DNA of 64,000 nt from Cristatella mucedo (taxonomy: Eukaryota > Bryozoa > Phylactolaemata > Cristatellidae): positions 3,671,501-3,735,500 of the forward strand of contig WPIO01000019.1 in assembly GCA_009760855.2 (NCBI GenBank). The letters run 5' to 3'. The notes under the pieces were generated by a model. The model saw only the letters and a program-made list of their open reading frames with translations, made no database searches and was not told where the DNA came from. Position numbers and translations under genes: made by a program. This document shows, piece after piece, positions 21,968 through 33,948 of this stretch; position 1 is the stretch's first letter, and every line of letters begins with the position of its first letter.

Positions 21968-22262
21968 TTAATAATAATAATAATGCACTTGATAAAGCGC
22001 CATCAAAGAACTCAATCTCTTTTAAGGCGCTTTACATTTGCTGCCAAGGGAAACGCGATTGATTGGTGAGTAATATCATGCTTGATAAACAACATGAATA
22101 ATATGGTTAGTGGCGACATGCACAAGGTCAGCATGCAAATGTGGTTAGTGGCAGCATGCTTCCGTTAACCATTCGATCGTTCTTCCTTTGCAGCAAATGT
22201 GAAAGGCCTAGAAAGAGATTGAGTTCCCTGAGGGCGCTATATCAAGTCCATTAATATTATTT
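21968..22262. repeat. two LINE-A 3' tails in head-to-head inverted arrangement
   Basis: From 21970 a reversed tail begins with (AATA)n and GCACTTGATAAAGCGCC and runs to ~22165. A forward tail then follows to ~22262, ending GCGCTATATCAAGTCCATTA. The two (ATT)n ends face outward, so the segment is a large imperfect palindrome. Confidence 0.7.
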
Positions 22263-22654
22263 TTTATCGACGGTGCAACACTATGGCTCCCCGCTTGCTC
22301 AGCAGAATGCCGCGAGAGAATATAAGGAACCGGGGTAAGCCGTGCTGTTGGAAAGAACGATTTCGCATCGTCGCCGCCGCTGGCAAGAATATCCGTCCTT
22401 CACGCATTCGTGGCATTGCTCGGGTTTAGGTATATGGCTCCTGTTCATCGCGTCTGCGGGGACGACGGTGACGCGGACTGGAGGCAGCGCAGCCGCAGTC
22501 TTGGAGGAGGTAGCACGAGCCAAGCTTCCGCACAGACTAGCCAATCAAACGGTGAAAGCACAAGCAGGCTTGTCGGCTGATCCGGCTAGCCGCGAGACGC
22601 TGATAGCGCTGCCGGTCAGAACGCGGGCAAGCGGCTATTAACCAGAGACACAGA

Positions 22655-22661
22655 GTCAGAG

Positions 22662-22699
<38 letters not shown>

Positions 22700-23100
22700 G
22701 AAGAGAGAAGGACAGAGAGGAAGAGGGAGCTGGAGAGGTGTGGAGAAAGAGAGAGAGAAAGTGAGGGAGAGAGAGAGGGGAGGGAGGAAGGGAAAAATAA
22801 AGGGGGAGGGAGAGGGGGAGAAAGGAAGAGAGATATAGAGGGAGAGGGAAGAGACAGAAAGATAGAGGGATATAGAGGGAGAAAGAGAGGAGGAGGAGGA
22901 GGAGCGGGAGGAGAGGATGAGGAAGAGGATGAGGAGGAGGAGGAGGAGGAGAGGAGGAGGAGGAGGAGGAGGAGGAGGAGGAGGAGGAGGAGGAGGGGGG
23001 GGAGGAGGAGGTGGAGGAGGGGGAGGAGGAGGTGGTGGAGGAGGAGGAGGAGGAGGAGGAGGAGGAGGAGGAGGAGGAGGAGGAGGAGGAGGGGGAGAGA
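22655..23100. repeat. 450-bp polypurine tract, (GA)n to (GGA)n
   Basis: Almost every base of the plus strand is purine: GAGAGA first, then AGGG mixtures, then ~180 bases of GGA repeats. The plus frame reads poly-Gly and the minus frames poly-Pro/Ser/Leu, all artefacts. Confidence 0.95.
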
Positions 23101-26100
23101 TGCGACGGCGAGAAGCAACGCGAGAAAGATGAAGAGGTGCTCGCACGTCGATAAAGCCGCACTCGCGCTCTTTAACGCGGGAGTCGCAGGGGGCGGTTGG
23201 TTGACAAAAAAAGTCTTCCTGGTTATATCGCAACTCGAACGAGCCAGACAGCAGACCACCAGAGACGTCACAGCAGCCCGGGATCCGTCTATCAACTTTA
23301 AACCTGTGTTTGCTGCGAGCAGCTGTGCGCTTTCTTCACGTTTTCCGTGGGCTGCTCACACGCGATCGATTTTCACTCTCAACCAAATAGCTACCGGCGG
23401 TACATTCCACGGCGAAGCTGTGCGCCTGAAGTACTAACCAGATGCTATTCGCTGTGAGAGCGCGCTTGGTTCTGCCGCAGTACGCGCTCCGCAGAAGCCC
23501 GGTGTAGGTACAGATTTCTCGCGAGGCTCAAGTGACATCGAAGCCTTCCCTTAAAAGGCCGTCTATTATCTCGAGGCGAACCAAAGCGGCGACATCGATT
23601 ACTCGTTCGTGCAGCGCGTACGGTTGATAACGAGGCAACGACGCCTCGCTGGACCGCTACCGGAAGCTACCGGATGGCTCTCTCGTAGCTCCGCCGTTTC
23701 CGGTCAGATTGACTCTCTTCTTATCGCCTTTTTCGCCGCTGCTGCAGCCGCCGCAGCGGCGTACAGCAGCGCTTTGCGCGTTCTGCGCCCTTGCCCCTGA
23801 CTTTTTTTTTATTTCAGCTGCCATCGCGTACCAATTTCTTTTTTATTTGTGACGTGCAGGGTGGTTGCTTTTGGTAGACCGCGTGGCGAATCCGAAACTA
23901 GAGAACGCTGCTGCCCGAGGCCTAGTAGGGATGGGACATCCGGGACCGAACCCCCCCCCCGCATGTCTGCCAGAAGGGCTGGAGCGGGCTGCATTAACCA
24001 AAACTCAGCAGTTGCATCCCCGCTTAGCCAAATTACCCCGCAGTCCCCTACGGACGCACAGAAGCCCTCTCTTGGTGGCTAAAAGACTTCCAGAGGAGGC
24101 TACCAGGTTTAAAGGACGCCTGGAGAGGCTTGTTGGTCGGCAAGTTTGCGGCCTGCCGATTGAGTACGCTCCTCCTCAGAGAACCGACAATTATTTACCA
24201 AGCGAAGCAAGTAAGGGTCACGTGACGCCAGATGCGCATCCGTCGTGCACTTTCAGGGTCAAGTTTCCAAAAGGACCATCGATATTCTTTATGGGGACAG
24301 TCGCTGTTTTTGAGAGCTGCTGAGGAGACATTCTTTCTAAACTGTTCTAAAGAAGCCGGCGGAGCGGCGGCACTTCGGCGGCGCGCACCTTTAGGCTCTT
24401 CAAATTGCGATGCGAATGTCTAGGTTCGAGCTGCGAGGCGTTCTGAACCTTTCGAGAAAATTTCTAGAGGCTATTGAAATTTCTTTAACCGTCTAGAAGA
24501 GCGTCGCCTCGCCCGTCCCCGCCATTCATCTAAGGAGAATAGCGAGCTCTCACCCCTCCCCATTCGCGCCTCCTCCGCGCCGGCCGCCGGCCCCCGATTG
24601 AATGTCTTACAACTCCACCACCCGCCCGACCTTACGCGCTATTCCACCTATAATCCGAACTACGTAATGCGGTCAATTAACTACTTCGGTCTATTGTGCT
24701 ACTCACCGACGGGACGTACGTACGTACGTACTTTCACGCAATGGATTTGGAAGGGGACGATAAGCTCGCGGTAACCTCGATACCTAATGTCATATACGCA
24801 AAGCCTAACGGTATACGCGGAAAGCCTAATCGTATATACGCAGGCGCTGGCAAGGGTGTATCGTACCGGCCGCATTAATCACTCACAGCTATTAGTCGGG
24901 AAATAAGCCACGGCGCTGTAGATTCTGCAGCGGCATTGGTAGAATGACTTGCCGAGATTGAGAGATGAAAACGTCCGTAAGAATTGATTGCCGTAGGCGT
25001 CGGAGCAACTGGCGGTGCGATTTCCGCGTTTCCGGCGGCGATTTCGTCAGCTCTCCCGCTACACCGGATCCACTGCGGATCAGCCCCGCGAGCAGGGGAG
25101 ACTACTCATGAAAGACGGGCGTTGCTTTTCTGACAGACAGGCCAACCTCCCGAAGAACTTCAAGATATCAGGGCGCGCCCTGGAAGGAGGAGGGGCGGTG
25201 CTCGCTCCTCTCGCTCTGTCGCCTCCAACCCGTGCAGCTGACCCGCTTCTGATCGACGCGTCGCTGCTTCAACCCGAGCGCGGTCGCTGCGGTGCTAGTC
25301 TGAATTCTGCAGCTGGCCGAACCTTCAACGGAGCTTTAGCGCCGACATCCTGTGTGGACCGTCCTAGGAGTGGCGCCTTCATGTAGGAAGGTAATGCGTT
25401 ATTAAATTGTCCCGACTCAATTGTGCTCTGCGGAATTACGGCTCTAGTAGATGGGTAGGTAGGTTTTAAGGGGGGGCGGAAGGACGAGACGGATAGGCGG
25501 TTGCACATACATATGCACTGCCGCCGATTGAGTTTTCGCTGGCTCTGTTGGTTAAGTGAACCTCGTCAACTCGCCTAACCATTTCCAGGCAACTTTATAT
25601 TATCCAGTGTCTTGCTGACGCGGACAAACAGGATTACGAAAATACGCTTCACTGGCTGAGGCTACTTTTACTAGTCGTTCTTAGCATTAGACGGGGAAGG
25701 GAATTGAGCCGAAAAGTGAGAGGTGAGGAGAGTGAGTGCAAGGGAGAGAGCGAGACAGAGCATGGAAGAGAGGGAGAGAGGAAGGAACAGAGATGAAGGG
25801 GTAGGGCTGAGCAAAAGGAGAAAGAGCGAGGTAGAGAAGGAGGCAGCGGGAGGTGAAAGAAAAGAGGGAAAACGCACGCTCGCTCGCACGAGAGTGAGAG
25901 AGAGAGAGCGAGAAAGCGCTCGCGAGAGAGAGTCAGAGCGCGGGACGGGTATGAAGGTAGGAAAAGTGGAGACGGAGGGAGATAAATGCGCCTGGATCTC
26001 CTTTCGGGACGCCTCCGCGCTAGCAGAAATTTGGCAGGGGAGTGTGCAAGCACAGCGAGACAAGCTGGTTTATCCTTTCGGCACCAGCTTGATGCCGAAA

Positions 26101-27045
26101 GTGTAAACGCTTGGTTCCGAAAGCGAGGCGTGGCTTTCGTCTGCACTCCTTAAAAGCAACTAGATAAAATGGGCTATAGTGGAGAGTAAGTGTCGCCCCA
26201 AGAGCATTCAATGAGTCTTTCTTATTCATGGATTCATGGAAAGCTCATATGAGAGTAAATCTATTTTTTATAGGTTCCTCCTTAGTCGGTCGAAGCCGCC
26301 CTATACATACGATCAACCGCTGCTTAGCAGCTGGGTTATGAGCTGCGGCCTGCATTCTCCGACATTCCGCTTAGCTTCAAAGCTGCAAGAGGAGCAACAG
26401 TAGCTCCAGCTCTGATAGAAAGCTGTCAGGGAGCAGAGACTTCGCGGGTGCAGCAGCGACGTCGAGCGATTGCTAGATGTTTAGCCACGCCATTTTGTCT
26501 GTAGTGAGAGCTGAGAGGGCCATTTGCTGAAGAGAGAAGTGAGGCTCTACCGTCCTTTCAGTAAACCCTAGTTGCAGCCGGAGCTGACACGCCCTAGTTT
26601 GGCGAGCAAGTAGCCGCCGTCCAAAACGCGCCCATCAGAAGCTGCTGGTTTGTACACCTGGACAGGGCCATAGCCGGCACGGGGGGGGGGCCGGCACCCT
26701 CGGCGGCCTCGAATTGTCTGCCCTTGCCAGAAAGCAGGCCTCTGGCGCTGCATGTGGGCAGAGCTCGCCCCCTCGATTCCCTCGGGGAACTCCTCCATTT
26801 CCTTCCGAGGGGAAGATTCCTACAAGCCCCGGGCCCCGGACCGCTGCTTCAGAGCTGGAGCTGGCGCTCGGAGGCAATCCACTCACACGAGAAGGCACGA
26901 CGCAGTAACGCTCCGAGGAGTAACCGTTGGCTAAGCGTCGCGGACATTACCGGTAAAGGAGCTAGAATGCACACACTGATTTGTCACCTACCAAACGGCC
27001 TCTTTGTGGTCACTCACCTGATGTCACTCATAATAAAGCTTCAGT
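23101..27045. other. no gene recognised, CpG-containing unique sequence
   Basis: Many short frames but no domain, repeat or convincing exon pair. Noted inside: a 10-bp palindrome GTCACGTGAC at 24217-24226, GTAC tetranucleotide repeats at 24.72 kb, degenerate TATACGCAAAGCCTAA repeats at 24.79-24.84 kb, a GA-rich tract at 25.72-25.96 kb and G9 near 26.68 kb. Confidence 0.35.
24217..24226. promoter_or_regulatory. GTCACGTGAC palindrome (E-box / CLEAR-like)
   Basis: An exact 10-bp palindrome identical to the CLEAR consensus bound by TFEB-family bHLH factors in animals. It is not next to a recognised start site, so the functional claim is weak. Confidence 0.25.
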
Positions 27046-27190
27046 GCAAAAAGCGAAACTTTCTCAGGAGCATTCACTGTAGCCCACTCAAAGCCTGAGC
27101 GCCTTTTAACACGCATGCGATCGCCAAAAGACTGCATCTCTCGAAACGAAGAGAAAGTGAGAAGCACAGGCTGCCCACCAGAGAAGTCAA
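27046..27190 (-). repeat. LINE-B 3' fragment
   Basis: Contains TCTCAGGAGCATTCACTGTA, CTCAAAGCCTGAGCG and later GAAGAGAAAGTGAGAAGCA, which match the minus-strand LINE-B copies at 39.0 and 56.1 kb. Confidence 0.45.
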
Positions 27191-28503
27191 GATGCACGTT
27201 GTTCGTTTGAATGAACTAAAAAAAACGTCACCAATACACAATTTCAGGTAAGCTCCCAGCGATCGGACTTGAGGTACTTCGCGGTGTTATGAAGCCGATG
27301 GAAATTTCCGAGCTGTCGCCGGGATTGTGGGCGGATTCGCTCGGACAGAATCGGAAGCGCTCTGACCATCGGAACTATTGAGCATCCAATCAACGGTCAG
27401 ATGTTGCATCTTTGGAGGACGTTGAAAGCTGAGCTAGAGAAGCCAACTTATTTTCGATTCAGATAAATGCTGTTGAAAGAAGAACATTCATCGTGTAGCA
27501 GCGAAGTTAGCTTCTTTGTGCGATCTTCGTAGCCTCACTTCCGAAAGAGAGCGAACCTAGCCGCTGAGTGGCAAAGGTGACAGGGCTTTCTTCATGTGCA
27601 AAGTCAAGATGAAAGACCCCTAAAGACGGAGTTTTGCGTCCATTGCAGGAAAGAGTCTGTCCCAAAGTGAAGAGCCTAGACGGTAGCTAGCTTAACAAGC
27701 TCGAAACCTCCCGGCTTAAAAATGGCTAAAGCCAGATTGGGAGGTCCGGACAGGCGTTGCATCGAGTTAGACACTGCTTAAAGGCTTGCCGTGGACGCAA
27801 CACTTGCAGGCGACCTCTCGCTGACATCCGATCGCGAAACTTGCGTCTGCGAGCAATGAAGCGCGCCGGCCACTGAGTCCATCGCAATGCGGCGCTGAGG
27901 CGGCGACATCTCTCTGGTACGATACATTATCGCATCGAAACACAAGATTGAGGGAGGCAGCAAGCAAGGGGGCGGGGGCGGAAGCGGGGGGGGGGGCGGC
28001 GGGCTCCGACCCGAAACGGCTGCCAGATGGCGAGCCGCCTAGCTCGAGATTGAGCAAGACTTTCCGCAGAGGAGCCCAGCCGCGTGCTCCACGCGCCTCC
28101 ATGATGGCGCATCGATGGTCGCTCGCGCTTTCCGCGGCAGACGACGAGCAAAGAGAGCAAGCCCATTACGTTTATTGACGTGCGATCGCTCACCGAACGC
28201 GCGACCGAAACGCGACGCTTCCACGCACGCCTCTCCTCGGCAAGCGGTCGAAGATGGGGTGGGCGAAGACAGCCGACTGCGCACCAATTAGCCGACTTCT
28301 TAGCGCGAGTCGCTCGCGCGCGCGTGCGAGCGAACCGAGCCGCCGCCGCCGCCGAGTTATGCTAGGCTTCCACGAACCTGTTCGCTAGGCAGACGGCTTG
28401 ATTCCGAGCTCGGTCGAAACCGTTTGAAATGACAGCGTGGTCGCCAGTGCGCGCCGGTCGCAGTCGGGGGCGCGGGCGGCGGGTTTCGAAGCGAAACGGC
28501 TGG
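27191..28503. other. rising GC content, no gene recognised
   Basis: No frame with recognisable domains. From ~27.9 kb the sequence is rich in CpG with G9 at 27.99 kb and GCC repeats near 28.34 kb, resembling an outlying CpG island. Confidence 0.35.
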
Positions 28504-28596
28504 TTTCGGTCTGCTGTGCTCGACGGAGCGGTGCTATGCATCGCTGAGCACCGCTGAGCACCGCTCCGTCGGCACAGCGATGCTCGCTGACCGAAG
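28504..28596. other. 93-nt GC-rich fold-back
   Basis: TTCGGTC, GCTGTGC and GACGGAGCGGTGCT on the left pair with AGCACCGCTCCGTC, GCACAGC and GACCGAA on the right. The 14-bp core is perfect and the loop is ~21 bases. Size is in the range of microRNA precursors, but the loop itself repeats GCTGAGCACC. Confidence 0.55.
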
Positions 28597-28904
28597 GCAG
28601 CGCAGAGCGGAGAGGCGTGCAGGAGCGTGCAGGAGCGTGCAGAGCGCAGAGGCTCCGGCTGCGTTTTGCACACTCTCGCGTTGAGGCTATCTTTTCGCAT
28701 GCCGCTGTAGAAGCCGTTGTTCAATTTTTTCCCAGAGCCTTGGGGTGTCGCCTTCGAGTCGGTAGTCGAGCCGTGCAGCTCCCGAGACCGATTGAGCACG
28801 CGCTGAATATGAGCGAGGTACCGTGGCGTGGTTGGGCGGTCACTTTCTCGCAGAGAAAGTCAGGCTGACCTCGCGAGCCACGGCCCCTCCAGGCGGCGCT
28901 CCTC

Positions 28905-29110
28905 TGTAATAATAATAATTATAATAATAATGCACTTGATAAAGCGCCCTCAGAGAACTTAATCTCTTTCTAGGTGCTTTACATTTGCTGCATAGGGAAA
29001 TGCAATTGAATGGTAAGTAAAATCATGCTTGAAAAACAAACAAAATGAATAATATGGTTAGGGGTGACATGCACAGGGTCAGCAGGCATATGTGGTTAGT
29101 GGAAGCGCTG
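28905..29110 (-). repeat. LINE-A 3' tail
   Basis: Begins with (TAA)n and GCACTTGATAAAGCGCCCTC, then the full reversed 3' UTR to TGTGGTTAGTGG. Confidence 0.8.
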
Positions 29111-29264
29111 CAGCGCTGCAGACGTCCACCTCGAATCGGCGCTCGTTCGGCGAGTCGAGCGCTGGTCAGCGCACGTGCGACCAAGCGCCTCAGCGATGCA
29201 CGGGTGCGACCCTGTTCTTTCTAGCGCTATTTACAATCCGATCTCGTATTTCAGCAATCTAAAG

Positions 29265-29505
29265 GCAAGGTTGAAGGTCAAGGCTGATCAAACGGCCTCA
29301 TTTACGTGATGATTGTAATAAGGATAACATATTTGTATAGCGCCTTCAGAGAACTTAATCTCTTCTTAAGCACTTTACATATGCTGCCGCAGAAGAACCT
29401 TAGGGCTATTTTTCCGCCTCTTGCTGAGAGCAATAAGAGATCGCCCCATGCTGGACTAGAAGCCAAGACCTGAGTCGTTAAGAGCGAGCCACTCATTCGC
29501 CAACT
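29265..29505 (-). repeat. composite SINE: LINE-A stem-loop joined to SINE-D head
   Basis: Contains TATAGCGCCTTCAGAGAACT, AATCTCTTCTTAAGCACTTT and ACATATGCTGCC (LINE-A type end), followed by a segment like the reversed SINE-D head (GCAATAAGAGATCGCCCCAT). A SINE-D-type tail lies just before it at 29.28 kb. Confidence 0.45.
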
Positions 29506-30056
29506 TTTCTCCTCTGCTACACCGTGCGTTCAAGCGATCGCAGCCGAGCCAGCCGCCCGAGGCGGCTGCGGCCGCACGCCCCACACTCGCTCGCGGGTCA
29601 GCCGCAGCGAGGCAGTTTGGCGGCAGCTAGATCAACGCTTGTGCGAGTACGCGAGAAAATTAGCAAGTGTGTAAATGTCTGCACGCACATGAGGAGGTGT
29701 GTGCGTGCATTTTACCCGTCAGTTGTCGCACGGCTACTTACTACTCGTGTAGCATCACGGCAGCCTAGCGCTGGTTCGAAAAGAGACGTCCAAGCTTGAA
29801 ACCGCTGGTCGGTGGCGCGAAAATTTCGCCACCGCGAGCTTCGATCCAGTGAGCGCGCGCCACCAGACCGAAAGAGGGCTCGCAGCGAGCTCGGCGCGAA
29901 AGCTGGCTGCGCCCACTCACTCTCGCGTCTCAGCGCACCGCACAGCAGTCAAATATGTGCAGGAAGTGAGGTGGTGCAGGGATCCGATCGCAGATCGTTC
30001 GCACGCAACCGCATTGCGACACTCGGGTGGGTTGCTGTACCCACGGCTCGATTAGA

Positions 30057-30250
<194 letters not shown>

Positions 30251-30251
30251 C

Positions 30252-30410
30252 TGTGCATATAATTCATTTGTGTAACGCCCTAAGGGAACTTATTCTCTAT
30301 GCAGGCGCTTCACATATGCCACGGGGCTCGAGCCCACGACCTCGGCTTACAAATGCATTCACCTTGACCTTGGTCAGCAAACCTAAAAACCTGGGCCAAA
30401 CCAGCGCTGC
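30252..30410 (-). repeat. tRNA-headed SINE, third copy
   Basis: On the minus strand: AGCGCTGGTTTGGCCCAGG, the B box GGGCTCGAGCCCC, then CATATGTGAAGCGCCTGCAT, AGAGAATAAGTTCCCTTAGG and GCGTTAC. It directly adjoins the AC microsatellite. Confidence 0.7.
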
Positions 30411-30786
30411 AAGCGTGTCTTTGAGCCGAGCCTTCTGCCGTCGAATCTAAGGCTATCGCGAACGAGGTGGCCACCTCGAGCAGCGCGGATGTCGGGGTCT
30501 CGAAGCGGTTTGCCGATCTCGCGTACGCAGCGACGTACATCCGGCGGAGGCATTTAGTCGGAGCGCCTCTTTCGCGAGCAAAATTACTGAATACTGGGAA
30601 AATAGAAAGAAATAAAGAGAGAAATAATGAAATGGAGAAAATAAGAAAATAAGAGAGAAATACTCGGCGACAGTCATGGATGTTGGCCGACGGTCCGCCA
30701 CCTCAGCCGGTCCTTGGAGCAGTGCGGATCCGTTTCTTTGTAACTAGATTCGTCGTCTCCGTCTTTTTTTTATATTTATTTTTAAG

Positions 30787-31482
30787 TATTTCACTGCTTG
30801 CTGGCCTACCAGCATGTGCAATCAGGCGCTTACAGCTGGTGCAAAACTCTGCAGCTTGGCTTGTCTGTCGTGAGCGTCGCAGTTGCCACACCACACCACT
30901 TTTCGCCGACCTGCACTGGCTACCAGTCAAGCAACGGATCGACTTCAAGGTCTTGTCGTTCCCTTTTAGGTCCCTTCATTATTTGGCTCCGGCCTATCTC
31001 TCAGATCTACTCCCCAACCAGGCCAAGCATCGTACCACCCGCTTTTCGGAATCCAACAGTCTACCAATACCTCTTTTCCAAAATACCAAAACCTCAAATC
31101 CTTTGGAGACCGTGCATTTAGTTCGTATGCTCCCAAAGCCTGGAACTCACTCCCGACTTGCGTCAGAACATCCCCTGACTTGAACACATTAAAAAAGAAC
31201 TTAAAAACACACCTATTTATGACAGCATTTAGTGGGTCCCTGTGATTCGTCCTTCATGTGCTTATGTGTGCTGACACTGTGCATGCTGCCACTAACCACA
31301 CTTGCACGCTGACCCTGTGCATGTCACCCCTAACCATGTTATTCATGTTGTTTGTTTATCAAGCGTGATATTACTTACCATTCAATCACGTTTCCCTTTG
31401 CAGCAACTGTAAAGCGCCCAGAAATAGATTGAGTTCTCCGAGGGCGCTTTATCAAGTACATTATTATTATTATTATTGTTAT
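30787..31482 (+). repeat. LINE-A copy, 5'-truncated
   Basis: The frame from 30798 encodes [35 protein letters not shown] and YLSDLLPNQAKHRTTRF, then drifts. The 3' UTR and stem-loop follow, ending in (ATT)n at ~31455-31482. It is very similar to the copy at 11.6 kb. Confidence 0.85.
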
Positions 31483-33948
31483 TTTCGGTGGTCACTTTGA
31501 CTAGCGCAAACCTCTCCCTGGCCCCACATCGCTGCCTGGTATCAACGCGTCCCGCCGCTGGACCGGCGCACGATGTCGGTGACGCTCCGGCTAGCCTCCT
31601 CCTTTGGCACTGGTGCGGACGGACGATCGTCCATCGCTCGCGCTCTCGTCGTATTGGCGAGCGCCCCGCTAATCGGTAAACCCTCGAGATCGTAACGGAG
31701 CTCGCCGCCGCCGCCCGCCGGCTAGCAGCGGCGGCGGCGGCGCCATGCCACTGGTGGCAGTCACGGTCCGAGCGTAGGCTATTGGCCGAGCGAGAGGCGG
31801 CGACGTAAGACCGGTGGAAATCGATTAGCTCTCAGGAGCGCGCGGAGGCGAGCGGCTGCCGTTGCGCTCAGAACAGCATCCCACTGGACCCGTCTATCTC
31901 CACGGCTGCGGGAGCGTCGGGCGTCCGCTGCGACGGACGCCAGACTAGAGCGTAGCAGCCCGCCCATCGCCGCTGCCTCTGCAGCCTGTGCTCGGTAGCC
32001 TCGCTCCGGCTGCTCCAGCCTCTCTCCGGCTGCTCTGCGAGCGAGGCTGGAATTAACGAGCGATCAATAACTACACGCTCAGACACCAATGTCCTTCCGT
32101 TGCGATTTGGAGTAATTGAATATTGCGTTTCATGTACGTAAATGTAATTCTGTTTATGAAAGGCAGTGGGCTGCCGAAGTCCGCTCCATCTGGGGGAGTA
32201 ATCTGGCAGCCATTGCTGCTGTAAATGGACGCGGCTACTCACGGCGGCGGCGTTCGAGAATAGCGGCGGGCGGGCACGCTGACCGGTGGCCAAACCAGAC
32301 GGTAGGCTGGGCCGCGCTACTCGCCCATCTTGGGGGTGGAGCAGGTGGCCGTCGGTGGTGGGGGGGAGGGCACGGGGGGGGGGCCGTGCTACGGCTGGAG
32401 GGCTGGCTCTGCCGCCGCTGACCTGCTCAACGAGCAGCGTCGCAGCCGGCGACGGCGGCGATTAATAGGAGGGGTCCCATCGACCGCGGCTCGCCGCCGC
32501 GAGCGGACAGCGGTTCGCCTAGCGGGCGAGTTCGCTAGCGAGAGCCAGAACCCACCCCTCGCCGACCGGGGGGGGGGGGGCGGCGGCCAGGGCGACGGGG
32601 GACGGGTTGTCCCGCTGCAGCGCGGTCGGTCGGCGGTAGGCCGCGCGTGCCGCTTCGCCAGGCCGCCTTCTGCTCGGCTATAACTAGCTAGCGTACATGT
32701 TTATAATAGGTGCTAGGTGTTTATTTCAATATCAGTAAAAGACATACCCAACTATTAGGATCGCACTTCTCTGTTTACGCTCGCTGCTAAGCGCCTCTAC
32801 GGCTACTCGCCGCCGCCGCCGCTGCGCACGCTCAGGGTGCCGACAGCGGCCGTCGCCGCCGCACTTTAAGTAGCCGCCGCCGCCGCTCGAGCAGCGGCCG
32901 CTTGCGGCTGCTGCAGGCAGGCGAGCCCGCGGGCCGCGGCGTCGGGCCGCAGCCGTGGCATTATCGCGGCGAGAGCTCCGCGCGGCAGGCCGCCAGCCCG
33001 AGGAGAGCCCGCTGCCCCAGCTGCTGTCGGTCTGCGGTCTGGCAGCCCGAGGTGCGCGCGCTTGTCATCGTCGCGCGTACGCCGTCGTTCGCCGGGGCGA
33101 GCTGAGCGCCCGGCCGGCTACTGGGCTTCGCTGGGGGCGGTGAGTTCGTGCTCCCCGTCGCCACCCCCCCCCCGCCGCCGCCGCCGCCGCCGCAGCGCTC
33201 GAGCGCTGCTCGCATAGGTCACGCGGATCGTCCCGCGCTCGGCAGTAACGGTGGCCGCGCGTCGGCCGCGGGACGCACGCGCTGCCCGACGCCGCTCGAA
33301 CCTTCCGCATCGGATCCGGGGCGATTGCTCGCGCCACCTCGCGCCAGCCGCGGTCGCCGCAGCTGCGGCGAACCTCCGCCGGAAGACGCTAACCGGACTC
33401 TTCCGTCGCCAGGTGCTCGTTGGCCGCCGCCGCTGCTGCATGCTAGCCTCCATGCTTCGGCCTGCCGCCGCCGCCGCCGCCGGCGGCGGAGCCCAGCGAA
33501 CGGACGCGACGGCCGCCGGGCTGCGACGGAGCTGCACGAACGACCGCTGCCGGCGCTGACCGAGGAGCTGACTGAGGAGCGAGACCGCTGCGACCGCTGC
33601 GTAGGCTCTCGGCTGAGGCTGCCTGAGCTGCCTGAGCGGCCAGCGCTCTACTCCGCGCCCGTCGCCGCCGGCCCGTCCGAAGCCGCCCGCGACGCCGCCG
33701 CCGCCGCATTCGCGGCGAGCATCGTAGCGTCGCCGTTGTCGCTGTGGCAGTCGCCTCAGCCGCCCTTGCCGCTACCGAGCCTGCGTCGTCGCCGTCGTCG
33801 TCGTCGACGCCAAGGTCTCCGGGCGGAGCGAGGGCGGCTCGGCCGGCGGCGGCGGCGGCGGCGGCAGGTCGGCGGGTGACGTCACCGCCGAGCCGCCCGA
33901 TGCAGCGGGGACCGGTAGCCCGCAGCCGCGCCCGCTCCGCCCGCTACT
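31483..33948 (+). promoter_or_regulatory. CpG-rich upstream and 5' UTR region of the Kv2 gene
   Basis: The DNA becomes very GC-rich with dense CpG and many CGG/GCC runs (e.g. 31.70, 32.81, 33.17 and 33.46 kb) and G-runs at 32.56 kb. This is the composition of a CpG-island promoter. Long frames here, on both strands, are Ala/Arg/Gly/Pro-rich and follow the base composition. A stop, TAG at 33916-33918, closes the Kv2 frame 11 codons before the chosen ATG. The transcription start cannot be placed. Confidence 0.45.

Noticed and set aside
22917-23132. Poly-Gly frame, and poly-Pro/Ser frames on the other strand
   Set aside because: Direct products of the (GGA)n tract.
23865-24323. Weak resemblance of HPSCTFRVKFPKGPSIFF to a TBP-type repeat
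   Set aside because: Only a few scattered identities over one strand-turn; no second repeat, no exon structure, and the frame stops soon after.
33148-33879. 243-codon plus frame just upstream of Kv2
   Set aside because: Its Pro/Ala/Arg composition simply follows the CpG-rich sequence. It has no domain and is out of frame with Kv2.
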